DNA of 64,000 bases from Bacteroidales bacterium (lineage in GTDB: Bacteria > Bacteroidota > Bacteroidia > Bacteroidales > F082), in assembly GCA_017395365.1 (NCBI GenBank), contig JAFPUN010000017.1:1-64000 (forward strand). Direction: 5' to 3'. The position numbers and the translations under genes were made by a program. The notes beneath the pieces are model-generated. The model was given only the letters and a program-made list of their open reading frames with translations. It searched no databases and was not told where the DNA came from. Shown in pieces: positions 25,578-34,200 of this stretch; positions within the stretch are counted from its first letter, which is position 1; the number at the start of each line of letters is the position of its first letter.

Positions 25578-25593
25578 GATATAAGTGCCGCTT

Positions 25594-26283
25594 ATGGAAT
25601 TGAAATTCATTGATATTCATACGCACACGGAAGAATCCAGCGAAAGCCTTCTTCAAATCATCAATTTGAATTTGGAATCACCTTGCCCCAAGCAGGGTTT
25701 TTACAGTTACGGCATCCATCCTTGGGCATTGGATGATGCTGATTTTCAAGCAGAAAAAGCATTGCAAACCCTTGAAGAGAAACTGAAGTTGCCACAAGTT
25801 CTTGCCCTTGGCGAAGCAGGTTTGGACAAGATGCACAAGGCTAGTTTTGAAAGACAAATCGAACTTTTTGAGCGACAAATCGAGCTCTCGGATGTCTTGC
25901 AAAAACCGATGATTCTTCATGATGTACGCAGCCATAACGAAATCATCACCTTGCGGAAGAAGCGCAAAGCCCAACAGCCTTGGATTGTCCACGGCTTCAG
26001 CGGTACGGAGCAAGACATAAAGCAACTCATCGGGCAGGGGATTTATCTTTCCGTAGGCGAAAGCCTGTTGCATCCTGAAAGAAAGATCCATAAATCCTTC
26101 AAATTCATTGATTTGGATTATCTATTCCTTGAAACCGACATGGCGGAAATCGGAGTCGAAAAGGTCTATGAGACTGCGGCAAAACTATTAGAAACAGACA
26201 TTGTTACGTTACAAAAACAAATCTTTACTAACTTTGCGCGGTTATTCGGACGCGAGTCTAGAAGCGAGAGGATAGTCCCGTAG
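25594..26283 (+). CDS. TatD family metal-dependent hydrolase
   Basis: This 229-residue TIM-barrel hydrolase carries TatD metal ligands: FIDIHTHT at the N-terminus, LALGEAGLDKMH with the metal-bridging Glu, MILHDVRSH, IVHGFSG and LETDM. TatD proteins are exo-/endonucleases or related phosphoesterases. It is shorter than the usual ~260 residues because loops are trimmed. The ATG at 25594 is preferred to GTG 25585. The last nine residues (ESRSERIVP) and the stop are encoded by a palindromic repeat beginning at 26249, so the original C-terminus has probably been replaced. Confidence 0.82.
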   Translation: MELKFIDIHTHTEESSESLLQIINLNLESPCPKQGFYSYGIHPWALDDADFQAEKALQTLEEKLKLPQVLALGEAGLDKMHKASFERQIELFERQIELSDVLQKPMILHDVRSHNEIITLRKKRKAQQPWIVHGFSGTEQDIKQLIGQGIYLSVGESLLHPERKIHKSFKFIDLDYLFLETDMAEIGVEKVYETAAKLLETDIVTLQKQIFTNFARLFGRESRSERIVP

Positions 26284-26307
26284 TCTCGTGTCCCGAAGTC
26301 TCGCGTC
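26249..26307. repeat. GACGCGAG...CTCGCGTC palindrome at the end of the tatD-like gene
   Basis: Outer arms GACGCGAG (26249-26256) and CTCGCGTC (26300-26307) enclose GTCCCGTAGTCTCGTGTCCC units. It belongs to the same family as 4060-4136 and 46751-46782. The element supplies the last codons and the stop of the upstream gene. Confidence 0.75.
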
Positions 26308-26321
26308 AACAATATTTCAAC

Positions 26322-26783
26322 ATGACAAAAATCCTCTTCATCTGCCACGGCAACATCTGCCGAAGTCCCATGGCCGAGTTTGTGATGAAACACCTCGTCG
26401 CAGAGGCGGGTTTGAGTGACCAATATGAGATACAATCTGCGGCGACCTCAACCGAGGAAATCGGCAATCCCGTCTATCCGCCAGCGCGGCGCAAGTTGGC
26501 CGAACACGGCATTGGCTGCGAGGGCAAGACCGCCCGCCAAATGACGCGGCAGGACTATGCCTATTATGACTACATCATCGCCATGGACCGCAACAACCTC
26601 CGCAACCTGAAGCGGATGTTTGGCGATGATACCGACCACAAAATCAGCCTATTAATGGACTATACTCACAGACCTAGTGATGTCGCCGACCCTTGGTACA
26701 CAGGTGATTTTGAGGCCACTTGGATAGATGTCTTTGAAGGTTGCAAAGGACTATTGGCCTATTTGGAGGAGACTCGACAATAA
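26322..26783 (+). CDS. Low-molecular-weight protein-tyrosine phosphatase
   Basis: This is a 153-residue cytoplasmic phosphatase. The phosphate-binding loop CHGNICRS (C-x5-R-S) is at residues ~8-15 and the general-acid Asp lies in VADPWYTGDFE. The family acts on bacterial tyrosine kinases controlling capsule or exopolysaccharide, or on small phosphorylated compounds; no kinase or polysaccharide locus is nearby. It is five bases upstream of the M15 peptidase lipoprotein and probably shares its transcript. Confidence 0.93.
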   Translation: MTKILFICHGNICRSPMAEFVMKHLVAEAGLSDQYEIQSAATSTEEIGNPVYPPARRKLAEHGIGCEGKTARQMTRQDYAYYDYIIAMDRNNLRNLKRMFGDDTDHKISLLMDYTHRPSDVADPWYTGDFEATWIDVFEGCKGLLAYLEETRQ

Positions 26784-26787
26784 ACCT

Positions 26788-27537
26788 ATGAAAAACTTTT
26801 GCCATACAGTTTTTCTCTTGTTGTGTTTTGGCCTCATGGTCTCTTGCGGTAGCAATACCCAAAGCCAGACCGGAGAACCAGCGACCACCGAGGTGCAAGA
26901 CACCATTTCCGTAGAGGAAGCGGTCGCCCCGGTCGCCTTCCAAGCCGAAGACACCCTATGTTATCATGGCTATGTATTCGCCTCCCAACCCATTCCCGAG
27001 GAAGTGAGAGCCCGGATGCAAGGCAAGTCAATGAAGGACAAGGCCAACATAGGCTATGACGACCTCCGTTATCTCACCCTCTATTATTACGACTTCGACA
27101 ATCACATCCAACAAGGCGAGATGGTGTGCAACAAGGCCATCGCCCATGACCTGTTGTGTATCTTCAAGACATTGTTTATGGAGGCCTATCCCATCTACAG
27201 CATCCGGCTGGTGGACGACTTCGACGCTTCCGACGAGGCTTCCATGCAAGCCAACAACAGCTCCTGTTTCAACTACCGCACCATCGCTGGTTCCTGGAGA
27301 CTATCCCGTCATGCCTTTGGGATGGCCGTCGACATCAATCCCTTGCAGAACCCTTGCGTAAGAGGCTCACGCATCCGCCCTTCCACGGCCACCGACTTTG
27401 CGGACCGAAGCAAGGACTTCCCACATAAAATCGATGATAACGATTTCTGCAAAAAGACTTTTGAATCGCATGGTTTCCGTTGGGGCGGCCGCTGGCGCAG
27501 CTTGAAGGACTACCAGCATTTCGAGAGGAGGAAATGA
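26788..27537 (+). CDS. M15-type D,D-peptidase lipoprotein
   Basis: This 249-residue lipoprotein (lipobox MVSC) has a C-terminal peptidase M15 domain of the VanY/D-alanyl-D-alanine carboxypeptidase type. Zinc ligands are visible in SRHAFGMAVDINP (HxxxxxxD) and in the terminal DYQHFE. Such enzymes trim peptide stems of peptidoglycan. The start at 26788 gives a proper lipoprotein signal; the longer frame from 26728 overlaps the phosphatase. Two decayed copies of its 3' end occur at 39385-39543 and 41394-41448 and flank the second AAA ATPase. Confidence 0.88.
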   Translation: MKNFCHTVFLLLCFGLMVSCGSNTQSQTGEPATTEVQDTISVEEAVAPVAFQAEDTLCYHGYVFASQPIPEEVRARMQGKSMKDKANIGYDDLRYLTLYYYDFDNHIQQGEMVCNKAIAHDLLCIFKTLFMEAYPIYSIRLVDDFDASDEASMQANNSSCFNYRTIAGSWRLSRHAFGMAVDINPLQNPCVRGSRIRPSTATDFADRSKDFPHKIDDNDFCKKTFESHGFRWGGRWRSLKDYQHFERRK

Positions 27538-27578
27538 GAATAAATGATGGTTATCCATTGATTATTTGCTTTTTATTG

Positions 27579-27586
27579 TATCTTTG
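27579..27586 (+). promoter_or_regulatory. -7 element for the 27615 gene
   Basis: TATCTTTG fits TAnnTTTG. It lies downstream of the TTG at 27566 that opens the longest frame, so that TTG cannot be the start codon; the ATG at 27615 is 28 bases downstream. Confidence 0.6.
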
Positions 27587-27614
27587 CAGCAACAACCAAT
27601 AAAATCAAACAGAT

Positions 27615-28156
27615 ATGGGACTCATCAACTTTCCAAATGTCAACCAAACGCAAAAAAAACGCAAAAAACGCCAACAAATAACAGCGGATGCCTCAGAAGG
27701 ATTATCGTTATTTTAGTTGTTGCATTCGTCGCCTACTACCTATTGAAAACCTGTGGAGGAGGACTGTTGAATCACGGAGGTGGTGGAACTTCCAACACCA
27801 CGCCCTCTTCGAACGACAACACCATAACCATGCCCGACATGACCCCCAAAAACACCAACACCACTTCCAATACCACAACCACTTCCAACTATGGGGATTA
27901 CAGCTGGATTGTCGGCACCTGGGATTGTGACATGGGTGCCTATGGCAAGGTGGTGATGAACTTTGAAGGCGATGGCACCTCAGGAAGATGCTCCGAACTT
28001 AAGCCTGATGGAACCTATAAATACGGGACCTACCAAGTCAATGGCAATGTATTGTCCTATAAGTTGACGGGCGAAAGTTTCTCTTCGACGATTAATATCG
28101 AGTCCGGCCACAGGCTGTCGGATGGCGATGGACAATACTATAGAAAAAGGAATTGA
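27615..28156 (+). CDS. Membrane-anchored protein with a probable frameshift
   Basis: The C-terminal ~165 residues read clearly: a transmembrane helix (IIVILVVAFVAYYLL), a Gly-rich hinge (CGGGLLNHGGGG), a long Thr/Asn/Ser linker, and a ~70-residue beta domain (YSWIVGTWDCDMGAYGKVVMNFEGDG ... GTYQVNGNVLSYKLTG) resembling small lipocalin-like or copper-resistance-type beta domains. That frame has no usable ATG and its only start (TTG 27566) is upstream of the promoter. ATG 27615 is in another frame (MGLINFPNVNQTQKKRKK) and joins the main frame if one base is added in runs of eight and six A (27652-27668). The gene is either broken there, uses slippage, or holds a sequencing error. Confidence 0.6.
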
Positions 28157-28245
28157 TCGTCATTATTGCCCATCCTTTCTTTCAACGCCGCCACCACTTC
28201 CTCCGAATAATACTGGAGGAAATTGAAGTGCAGTCTACTTTTTGC
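28138..28245 (-). pseudogene. Fragment of an HTH gene related to 43826-44140
   Basis: On the minus strand this stretch encodes LHFNFLQYYSEEVVAALKERMG, which matches the C-terminal part of the 104-residue HTH protein at 43826 (MHFNFFQYYSHAFLEDMKARIG). The DNA-binding N-terminus is missing; upstream in this frame the sequence runs into the 33-bp repeats, which cannot be its native N-terminus. It is a remnant adjoining the first ATPase unit. Confidence 0.65.
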
Positions 28246-28272
28246 AGATAGTACAAAGCAGTACAAGAACGT

Positions 28273-28371
28273 CTTGAAAAGGTGTAAATTTTGATAGAAA
28301 ACCTCCTTGAAAAGGTGCAAAAAGTATAGAAAAAATTGCTTGAAAAGGTGCAAAAGTTATATCTTTGCAGC
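28273..28371 (+). repeat. Three 33-bp-period direct repeats before ATPase A
   Basis: The core CTTGAAAAGGTGYAAA begins at 28273, 28306 and 28339, an exact 33-bp period. Between cores the sequence is AT-rich and only weakly conserved (TAGAAAA). The third unit contains the promoter: TTG at 28340-28342 and TATCTTTG at 28360-28367. Placement over the promoter suggests an operator array for the downstream ATPase gene. Confidence 0.85.
28340..28367 (+). promoter_or_regulatory. Promoter of ATPase A inside the repeat array
   Basis: TTG (28340-28342) and TATCTTTG (28360-28367) have a 17-base spacer. The ATG at 28376 follows 8 bases later, giving a very short leader. The -33 TTG is itself part of the third repeat core. 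Confidence 0.65.
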
Positions 28372-28375
28372 CGTT

Positions 28376-29722
28376 ATGAGACGAAAAGTTTACGATAAGT
28401 TATTGAAATGGAAGGCGGAAGACCAAGGCCGTGTGGCCATTCTGCTTGACGGTGCACGGCGTGTTGGAAAGAGTTATATCGCCCGTGAGTTTGCCAAAGA
28501 GTATAAATCGGCCATTTTTGTGGATTTCAGCGACATGTCGCAGCCATTGCGCCACATCTTCGACAACTATCTGCATGACCGCGAAGAGTTGTTTCTTCAG
28601 CTCCAGTTGCACTTTCATGTGACCTTGCATGAGCGCAACTCCTTGATTGTGTTCGACGAGGTTCAAGAGTATCCGCAAGCGCGGGCGGCCATCAAGCATT
28701 TGGTGGCCGACGGGCGTTATGATTACATCGAGACTGGCTCGTTGGTTTCCATCAACAAGAATGTCAAGGACATACTGATTCCATCGGAAGAGAGGCGCAT
28801 CAAGATGTATCCTATGGATTTCGAGGAATTTCTTTGGGCTTTGGGCGACGAGATGATGATGCCTTTCGTCAAAAACTGCTTTGAAAAGAAACGGCCACTT
28901 GGCCCCGTCCATGCCAAGGCGATGGATTATTTCCGCAAATACTTGCTGATTGGCGGAATGCCTCAAGTGGTGAAGAACTTTGTCGAACATCGCGATTTCC
29001 GCAAGGTCGACAGGGAAAAACGCATGATCCTCGACCTGTATCGTCAGGACATCGAAAAACATGCTGACCGCCTTGAAAAGAAGGTGAAAAGCATTTTCGA
29101 CACCATCCCTGCTGAACTTCAGCGCCATGAAAAGAAATTCCGTTTGGCGGATATAGATAAAAATGCCAAGTTCCGCAGCTACGAGTCAAGTTTCGTATGG
29201 CTAGACGAGGCTCGTGTGGTAAATCTTTGCTTTGCCGCCACCGAGCCGAATGTGGGTATGGGGCTGAAATTGGACAATATGCGAGTAAAGTGCTATTTTG
29301 CCGACACGGGGCTGTTGGTTTCCCATGCTTTTGACGAAAACGAGTTGATGGACAACAACTTATACCAAAAACTCTTGTTGGACAAATTAGAGATTAATAA
29401 AGGTATGCTGGTGGAAAACATCGTGGCGCAGATGTTGGCGGCAGCTGGACACAAACTATATTTTTACAGCAACGCTTCTCGTGATGATGCCGAGGAAAGA
29501 ATGGAAATTGATTTCTTGGTCAGGAAGCCGCAAATCACCTCACGGCACAACATCTCTCCCATCGAAGTGAAGTCGGGAGCAGGCTACAGCCTTTCCTCGC
29601 TGACGAAGTGCATCAACAAGTACAGTCCTTACCTCTCAACGCCGTACGTCTTACATTCAGCCGATTACAAGGAGGAAGGCAAAATCACCTACCTGCCACT
29701 GTATATGACGTCGTTGTTATAG
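28376..29722 (+). CDS. AAA_14/DUF4143-type ATPase A
   Basis: This is a 448-residue ATPase. The N-terminal AAA domain has Walker A LLDGARRVGKSYIA (residues ~23-36) and Walker B SLIVFDEVQEYP, then YIETGSLVSINKNV as sensor-like segment. The C-terminal half resembles DUF4143 and holds an EIDFLV...ISPIEVKSG pattern (E-x-D ... E-x-K) like PD-(D/E)XK nucleases. Such proteins are widespread in Bacteroidetes and archaea and their role is unknown. The start at 28376 follows the promoter; the longer frame from 28307 begins inside the repeats. It is a paralogue of the gene at 39616-40950, and both are preceded by 33-bp repeats. Confidence 0.87.
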   Translation: MRRKVYDKLLKWKAEDQGRVAILLDGARRVGKSYIAREFAKEYKSAIFVDFSDMSQPLRHIFDNYLHDREELFLQLQLHFHVTLHERNSLIVFDEVQEYPQARAAIKHLVADGRYDYIETGSLVSINKNVKDILIPSEERRIKMYPMDFEEFLWALGDEMMMPFVKNCFEKKRPLGPVHAKAMDYFRKYLLIGGMPQVVKNFVEHRDFRKVDREKRMILDLYRQDIEKHADRLEKKVKSIFDTIPAELQRHEKKFRLADIDKNAKFRSYESSFVWLDEARVVNLCFAATEPNVGMGLKLDNMRVKCYFADTGLLVSHAFDENELMDNNLYQKLLLDKLEINKGMLVENIVAQMLAAAGHKLYFYSNASRDDAEERMEIDFLVRKPQITSRHNISPIEVKSGAGYSLSSLTKCINKYSPYLSTPYVLHSADYKEEGKITYLPLYMTSLL

Positions 29723-29779
29723 TTTCTTGCCGTTTTTTTTCAGGATTTCCCCATCCACTTCATCCATTTTTATCTCGAA

Positions 29780-29820
29780 TTATCCATTTTGGATACAGTT
29801 TCTGTATTCAATTTGGATAA
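29780..29820. promoter_or_regulatory. 19-bp-arm palindrome upstream of the HEPN-like operon
   Basis: TTATCCATTTTGGATACAG (29780-29798) pairs with 29802-29820 with three mismatches and a 3-base loop. Each arm also contains a TATCCA/TGGATA half-palindrome. It lies ~28 bases before the promoter -33 box and could bind a dimeric repressor, or terminate the ATPase transcript. Confidence 0.55.
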
Positions 29821-29847
29821 TTAAAGTGTTGATAATCAAATAATTAA

Positions 29848-29878
29848 TTTGTTTGTATGGATTTTTTTTGTAATTTTG
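29848..29878 (+). promoter_or_regulatory. Promoter of the HEPN-like operon
   Basis: TTTG at 29848-29851 and TAATTTTG at 29871-29878, with a 19-base spacer, give a consensus Bacteroidetes promoter. The first gene starts at 29921. Confidence 0.7.
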
Positions 29879-29920
29879 CAGCGTGGCATGCAATAGTTGT
29901 CAATAGAATATTTTGAGAAT

Positions 29921-30487
29921 ATGGAAAGTAACAAAAGAGACCAACTTGTAATAGATGCTATGCGAGAAAACATTGAATTGGCAGAACACGCCATTAAGAC
30001 TTCGAGAAAAGAAGGTGGTGATAGCTGCTATGGCAACTCCGCTGTCATTCTTCTCGCTTCGGTATTGGATGCCATAGGTGCATATTATTGCCATAAGGAT
30101 AATAAAGGCTCTTTTACCTCTTATGACCAAAAACATATTCATAAAGAACGAGGCAAGGTAAATGATCATTTCAGACAAGTGTTCAATCTTTTCATCAAAG
30201 ATTTGGAGAACAATTGTGGATATACGGATGAACAATGCTTTGTGGATGATTTCTATCAAAACTTCAGGTGTGGATTAACGCATAATGCAGAATTTGAGGA
30301 AGGTTGCTTGGTACTTCATGAAGACTCAGATAGTTCAATCAAGCGATTGAATGTCGAAGAATTGCTGAATATGGTAAAAGAGGTATATGATACTTTTATA
30401 GAGAAAAATTCATTAGTGTCCGAAAATGAGAGCCCCACACCTATTACAGCATATACTGCTACGAACAAATTAAGTACTAACAAGTAA
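29921..30487 (+). CDS. HEPN-like protein in an AT-rich island
   Basis: This 188-residue cytoplasmic protein is mostly helical. Residues ~110-125 read YQNFRCGLTHNAEFEEG, which contains R-x4-H, the catalytic motif of HEPN ribonucleases found in toxins and abortive-infection proteins. The flanking 'FRCGL.H' context is like that of HEPN-type proteins annotated in defence loci; this is a motif-level call, not a confirmed family match. ATG 29921 is preferred to the TTG at 29897. It heads a three-gene unit with 13-base gaps whose base composition is clearly more AT-rich than the flanking genes, suggesting acquisition. Confidence 0.6.
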   Translation: MESNKRDQLVIDAMRENIELAEHAIKTSRKEGGDSCYGNSAVILLASVLDAIGAYYCHKDNKGSFTSYDQKHIHKERGKVNDHFRQVFNLFIKDLENNCGYTDEQCFVDDFYQNFRCGLTHNAEFEEGCLVLHEDSDSSIKRLNVEELLNMVKEVYDTFIEKNSLVSENESPTPITAYTATNKLSTNK

Positions 30488-30499
30488 ATCAATAAAAAC

Positions 30500-30895
30500 A
30501 TGGAAAGCGTAAATGAAAAGCAAGAACTAAGCCAATTTGATGATTTAGCCTGCAACTATCTCGCTTCTTTTTTCAAAGAAAAAAACAATGAGAGGATGGA
30601 ACCAGTAAGGATGGCGATAGTGGTTTTGGAACAAATCAAGGTTGCTTCAACTTCGATAATGACGGATGAAGAAGATCGTTTGTTGGAACTCACTCAAATG
30701 TTTTTGCAAATCAAAATTGATATTTTGAAACATTTTGACATAGATAAAGTTAAAGGAAACACATTTGATGATTGCATTCAGTATTTAGAAAAAACCGCAA
30801 AAGATGCTTTGAAAATGCGAGATAAAGAAGCCGGGAAACGAATAAACAACAGATTAAATCTCTTTATCAATGAGTTAAAGAAAAGGTACGTCTAA
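30500..30895 (+). CDS. Unknown helical protein, second gene of the AT-rich island
   Basis: This 131-residue, charged and predominantly helical cytoplasmic protein has no recognised domain. It begins MESVNEKQELSQFDDLAC and has regular heptad-like stretches (LLELTQMFLQIKIDILKHF). It starts 13 bases after the HEPN-like gene and ends 13 bases before the next, so the three are one operon. In a toxin-type reading it could be a partner or neutralising protein, but nothing in the sequence proves that. Confidence 0.6.
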   Translation: MESVNEKQELSQFDDLACNYLASFFKEKNNERMEPVRMAIVVLEQIKVASTSIMTDEEDRLLELTQMFLQIKIDILKHFDIDKVKGNTFDDCIQYLEKTAKDALKMRDKEAGKRINNRLNLFINELKKRYV

Positions 30896-30908
30896 AATCT
30901 AGAAACAA

Positions 30909-31226
30909 ATGGAAACAAAACAATTAAGCACCGTTGAAAGAAATGAAATCAAGAAAAGTGCACTCAGCAAACTCGATTTATTAATTGAGGCTGAATTGAA
31001 TAGGCTATATGTCATTTCACCAAATAAGATTAATCTGAATGGATTTGAAATTAATGTAGGAGACAAGTATTTCACTGATGAGGAATTGAACGAAATCCAA
31101 AGAAGCATTGATCAATTGAATATGGTTTCATCAAATGATGAAGAAATAATTACCATAGCGCGCAATTACTTAAAAGTAGCCTTACAGTTTAGGCCTATTG
31201 AATGGCCATGGGAACAATGCTTATAA
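30909..31226 (+). CDS. Unknown small protein, third gene of the AT-rich island
   Basis: This 105-residue protein begins METKQLSTVERNEIKKSALS and continues with a helix-rich N-terminal half (LDLLIEAELNRL) and a middle segment INLNGFEINVGDKYFTDEELNEIQ. No family was recognised. It is short enough to be an immunity or antitoxin-like component of the preceding genes, but could equally be an unrelated cargo gene. The next gene, the giant BspA-like protein, begins 24 bases later. Confidence 0.6.
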   Translation: METKQLSTVERNEIKKSALSKLDLLIEAELNRLYVISPNKINLNGFEINVGDKYFTDEELNEIQRSIDQLNMVSSNDEEIITIARNYLKVALQFRPIEWPWEQCL

Positions 31227-31249
31227 TGATCAATTAAAAATAAAATGTG

Positions 31250-34200
31250 ATGAAAATAAATAACCTACAAAACAAAGGATTGTTTCGGACTATCCTCTTC
31301 CTCCTGCTCTGCATGGCTGGAATTACTAGGACTTTTGCTTATGACTTTTCTGCTGTTGCACCTAGCGGACAAACGCTCTATTTTACAATAACTGACAATA
31401 GTGCTAGAGAAGTATCTTTAACCTATCCTAATTATAGGGAAATGGCTTCTGGTAGCAATAGCAGTTATCATTACTATACAATTTATTATTGGTACAATTA
31501 TGCTAAACCAAGTGGCGAAGTCGTAATACCAGAAAATGTGGAGTATAATGGTGTTTGTTATACGGTGACCTCTATCTCTGCACATGCTTTTGGAGGTGGC
31601 GCATCTTTTACAATCACTAGTGGTTATAGTTGGGACTACTATTATAGCTATGCTAGTGAGTGTACAGGAATCACTTCTATCACCATCCCGAACTCCGTTA
31701 GAACAATCGGCGGCAATGCCTTTTATGGTTGTACTGGCCTGAGTGGTTTGTTGACCATCCCAAATTCTGTGACGTCAATTGGCAGTTCTGCTTTCGGCAA
31801 CTGCAGTAACTTAACCTCTGTGGATATACCGAATTCCTTGACTTCGATAAGCAACTCTGTTTTTCAAAATTGCGGAGGACTGACCTCTGTAAACATTCCG
31901 AACTCCGTGACTTCAATTGGAGATTCTGCTTTCAGCGGTTGTAGCAGTTTGACCTCGGTGATTATCCCGAACTCCGTGACATCATTAGGTGGCTCAGCCT
32001 TCCAGAATTGTAGCGTACTGACCTCGGTGACTATTGGAAGTTCTGTGACTTCGATAGGTGATGATGCTTTCAATGGTTGCAGCGGCTTGACATTGGCGAC
32101 TATTGGAAACTCTGTGACTTCAATAGGTAATAGGGCTTTCCGTGATTGCAGCGGCTTGACAGAAATTGTTTCATTGCGTCTAACGCCTCCAACGGTCTAT
32201 TATAGTTATACATATCCAAGCTATAGCACATTTTATAACGTAAACAAAAGCATTCCCGTCTATGTTCCTGCCGAGAGTTTGAGTGCCTACCAAAATGCTT
32301 CTGGTTGGCATGAGTTCACCAATTACATCGAAGTCAATGATGCTAATTTCACCAGCAATTCAACTGGCCAGACATTGTATTACGAACTGCTGGATATGGT
32401 GACGCACGAGGTGACAGTTGCCTACCCTGGTAGTTCGGCGTTGGCACCTTGGGAAGGCTTTGAGCAGCCCACTGGGCATGTCATAATTCCCGAAACGGTA
32501 GATTATCAGGGAATCACCTATACCGTCAGACAAATAAAAGACCATGCTTTCTATGGCTGTTCGGGAATCACCCAAGTCACCATCGGAGAAAATATCACAT
32601 ATGTTGGCCCACAAGCCTTTTGGAACTGCCCCAACTTGGAAACGGTGAATTACAATGCCATCAATTGCGACGTGATGTATACTCGTACCGGTTCGGGCAC
32701 CACGTCCTCACCTTATGTGTATTATTCCGTGTTTTCGAGCGATGCATCGGGCGGTGCACCAGCATTGGCGCGTGTCACCATTGGGAGCAGCGTGCAACAC
32801 ATTCCCAATTATGCCTTCAAGGATGCTGAGAACATCTATCAGCGCTTGGTCATCCCTGTTTCGGTCAACGAGATTGGCAACTATGCTTTCTACAATTGCA
32901 ACAGCATGGTGCAGATGATTATACAAGGCGAAGGCCTTCAGACCATAGGAGATTATGCCTTTTATGGCTGCTCGGCACTTCAGACGACAATAAACTTGCC
33001 TAATTCGGTATTAACGGTGGGCAATTATGCTTTCACAGGGTGTACACACGTCCCATCGCTCACCATAGGCGAAGGGACAACCAGCATCGGGCAACAAGCC
33101 TTCTGGAACTGCCCATTGATGGTCACGGTCAATTTCAATGCAGTGAATTGTACAACGATGTACACAAAAACTGGCTCAGGGACTTCCTCCTCGCCGTATG
33201 TTTACAGCTCGGTTTTCAACAGTGACACAACAGCTGGCAATGCAACTCCCATCACAACGCTGAATATTGGAGCTAATGTGACCAAAATTCCAGATTACGC
33301 TTTCAAAAATAGTCCCAATGCTGTGCATAATCTTGTTCTTCCCGAAGGCTTGTTGAATATAGGCCAATATGCTTTCCATAGTGGTGGCTTCACAGGGGAC
33401 TTGCCCATTCCGAACACAACACAAACCATCGGACAATATGCATTTTATGGATGTGAAGACATCACCGCCTTGACGATTGGGGAAAGTGTTGCTTCAGTTG
33501 GAGACTATTCTTTCTGGAGCTGCCCAGCGTTAGCCACGGTCAACTTTAATGCGGTGAACTGCACAACGATGAATACGGCTGGTTCCTATTCCGTCTTCAA
33601 CAGTGGGACGAGCAATGGAGGGACAACACCCATCACGGCACTGACAATTGGCAATAATGTGACCAACATCCCTGACTTTGCATTCTGCAACAGCCCTAGT
33701 ATCGACAACGAATTACCATTACCCAACGGTTTGACCAACATCGGGCAATACGCTTTCTACAACTGTAGCAGTCTGACAGGTTCGTTGCTGATACCCAACA
33801 CTGTGAACACCATCGGACAATACGCTTTCTATGACTGCAGTGGTTTTGACGGCATGCTGACCTTGAGCAATTCGTTGAGCCAGATTGAGCAATACACTTT
33901 CCACGGTTGCAGTGGTCTGAACGGCACTTTGGTCATCCCCAATTCTGTCTTGACCATCGCCAACAACGCTTTTGAAGATTGCAGCGGTTTCAGCGGTCAT
34001 TTGAACCTACACAACGCCCTCTCTTCTCTCGGAGGATCTGCCTTCTATGGTTGTAGCAACTTGGCAGAACTGACTATTGGCGAAGGCATGACTACTATCG
34101 GAGGCAGCGCTTTTTGGAATTGTCCAGCAATTCAGACGGTACATTTCAATGCAACGAATTGCACTTCGATGAACACCAATTCACAGTATTCCGTGTTCAA

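Noticed and set aside
28138-28353. A 71-residue minus-strand gene
   Set aside because: Its N-terminal half is a translation of the 33-bp repeats (HLFK units); only the C-terminal part resembles a protein, so it is a fragment.
28273-28371. The 33-bp repeats as a small CRISPR array
   Set aside because: The 16-bp cores are too short, the linkers are partly alike, there are only three units, a promoter lies inside the last unit, and no cas gene is present.
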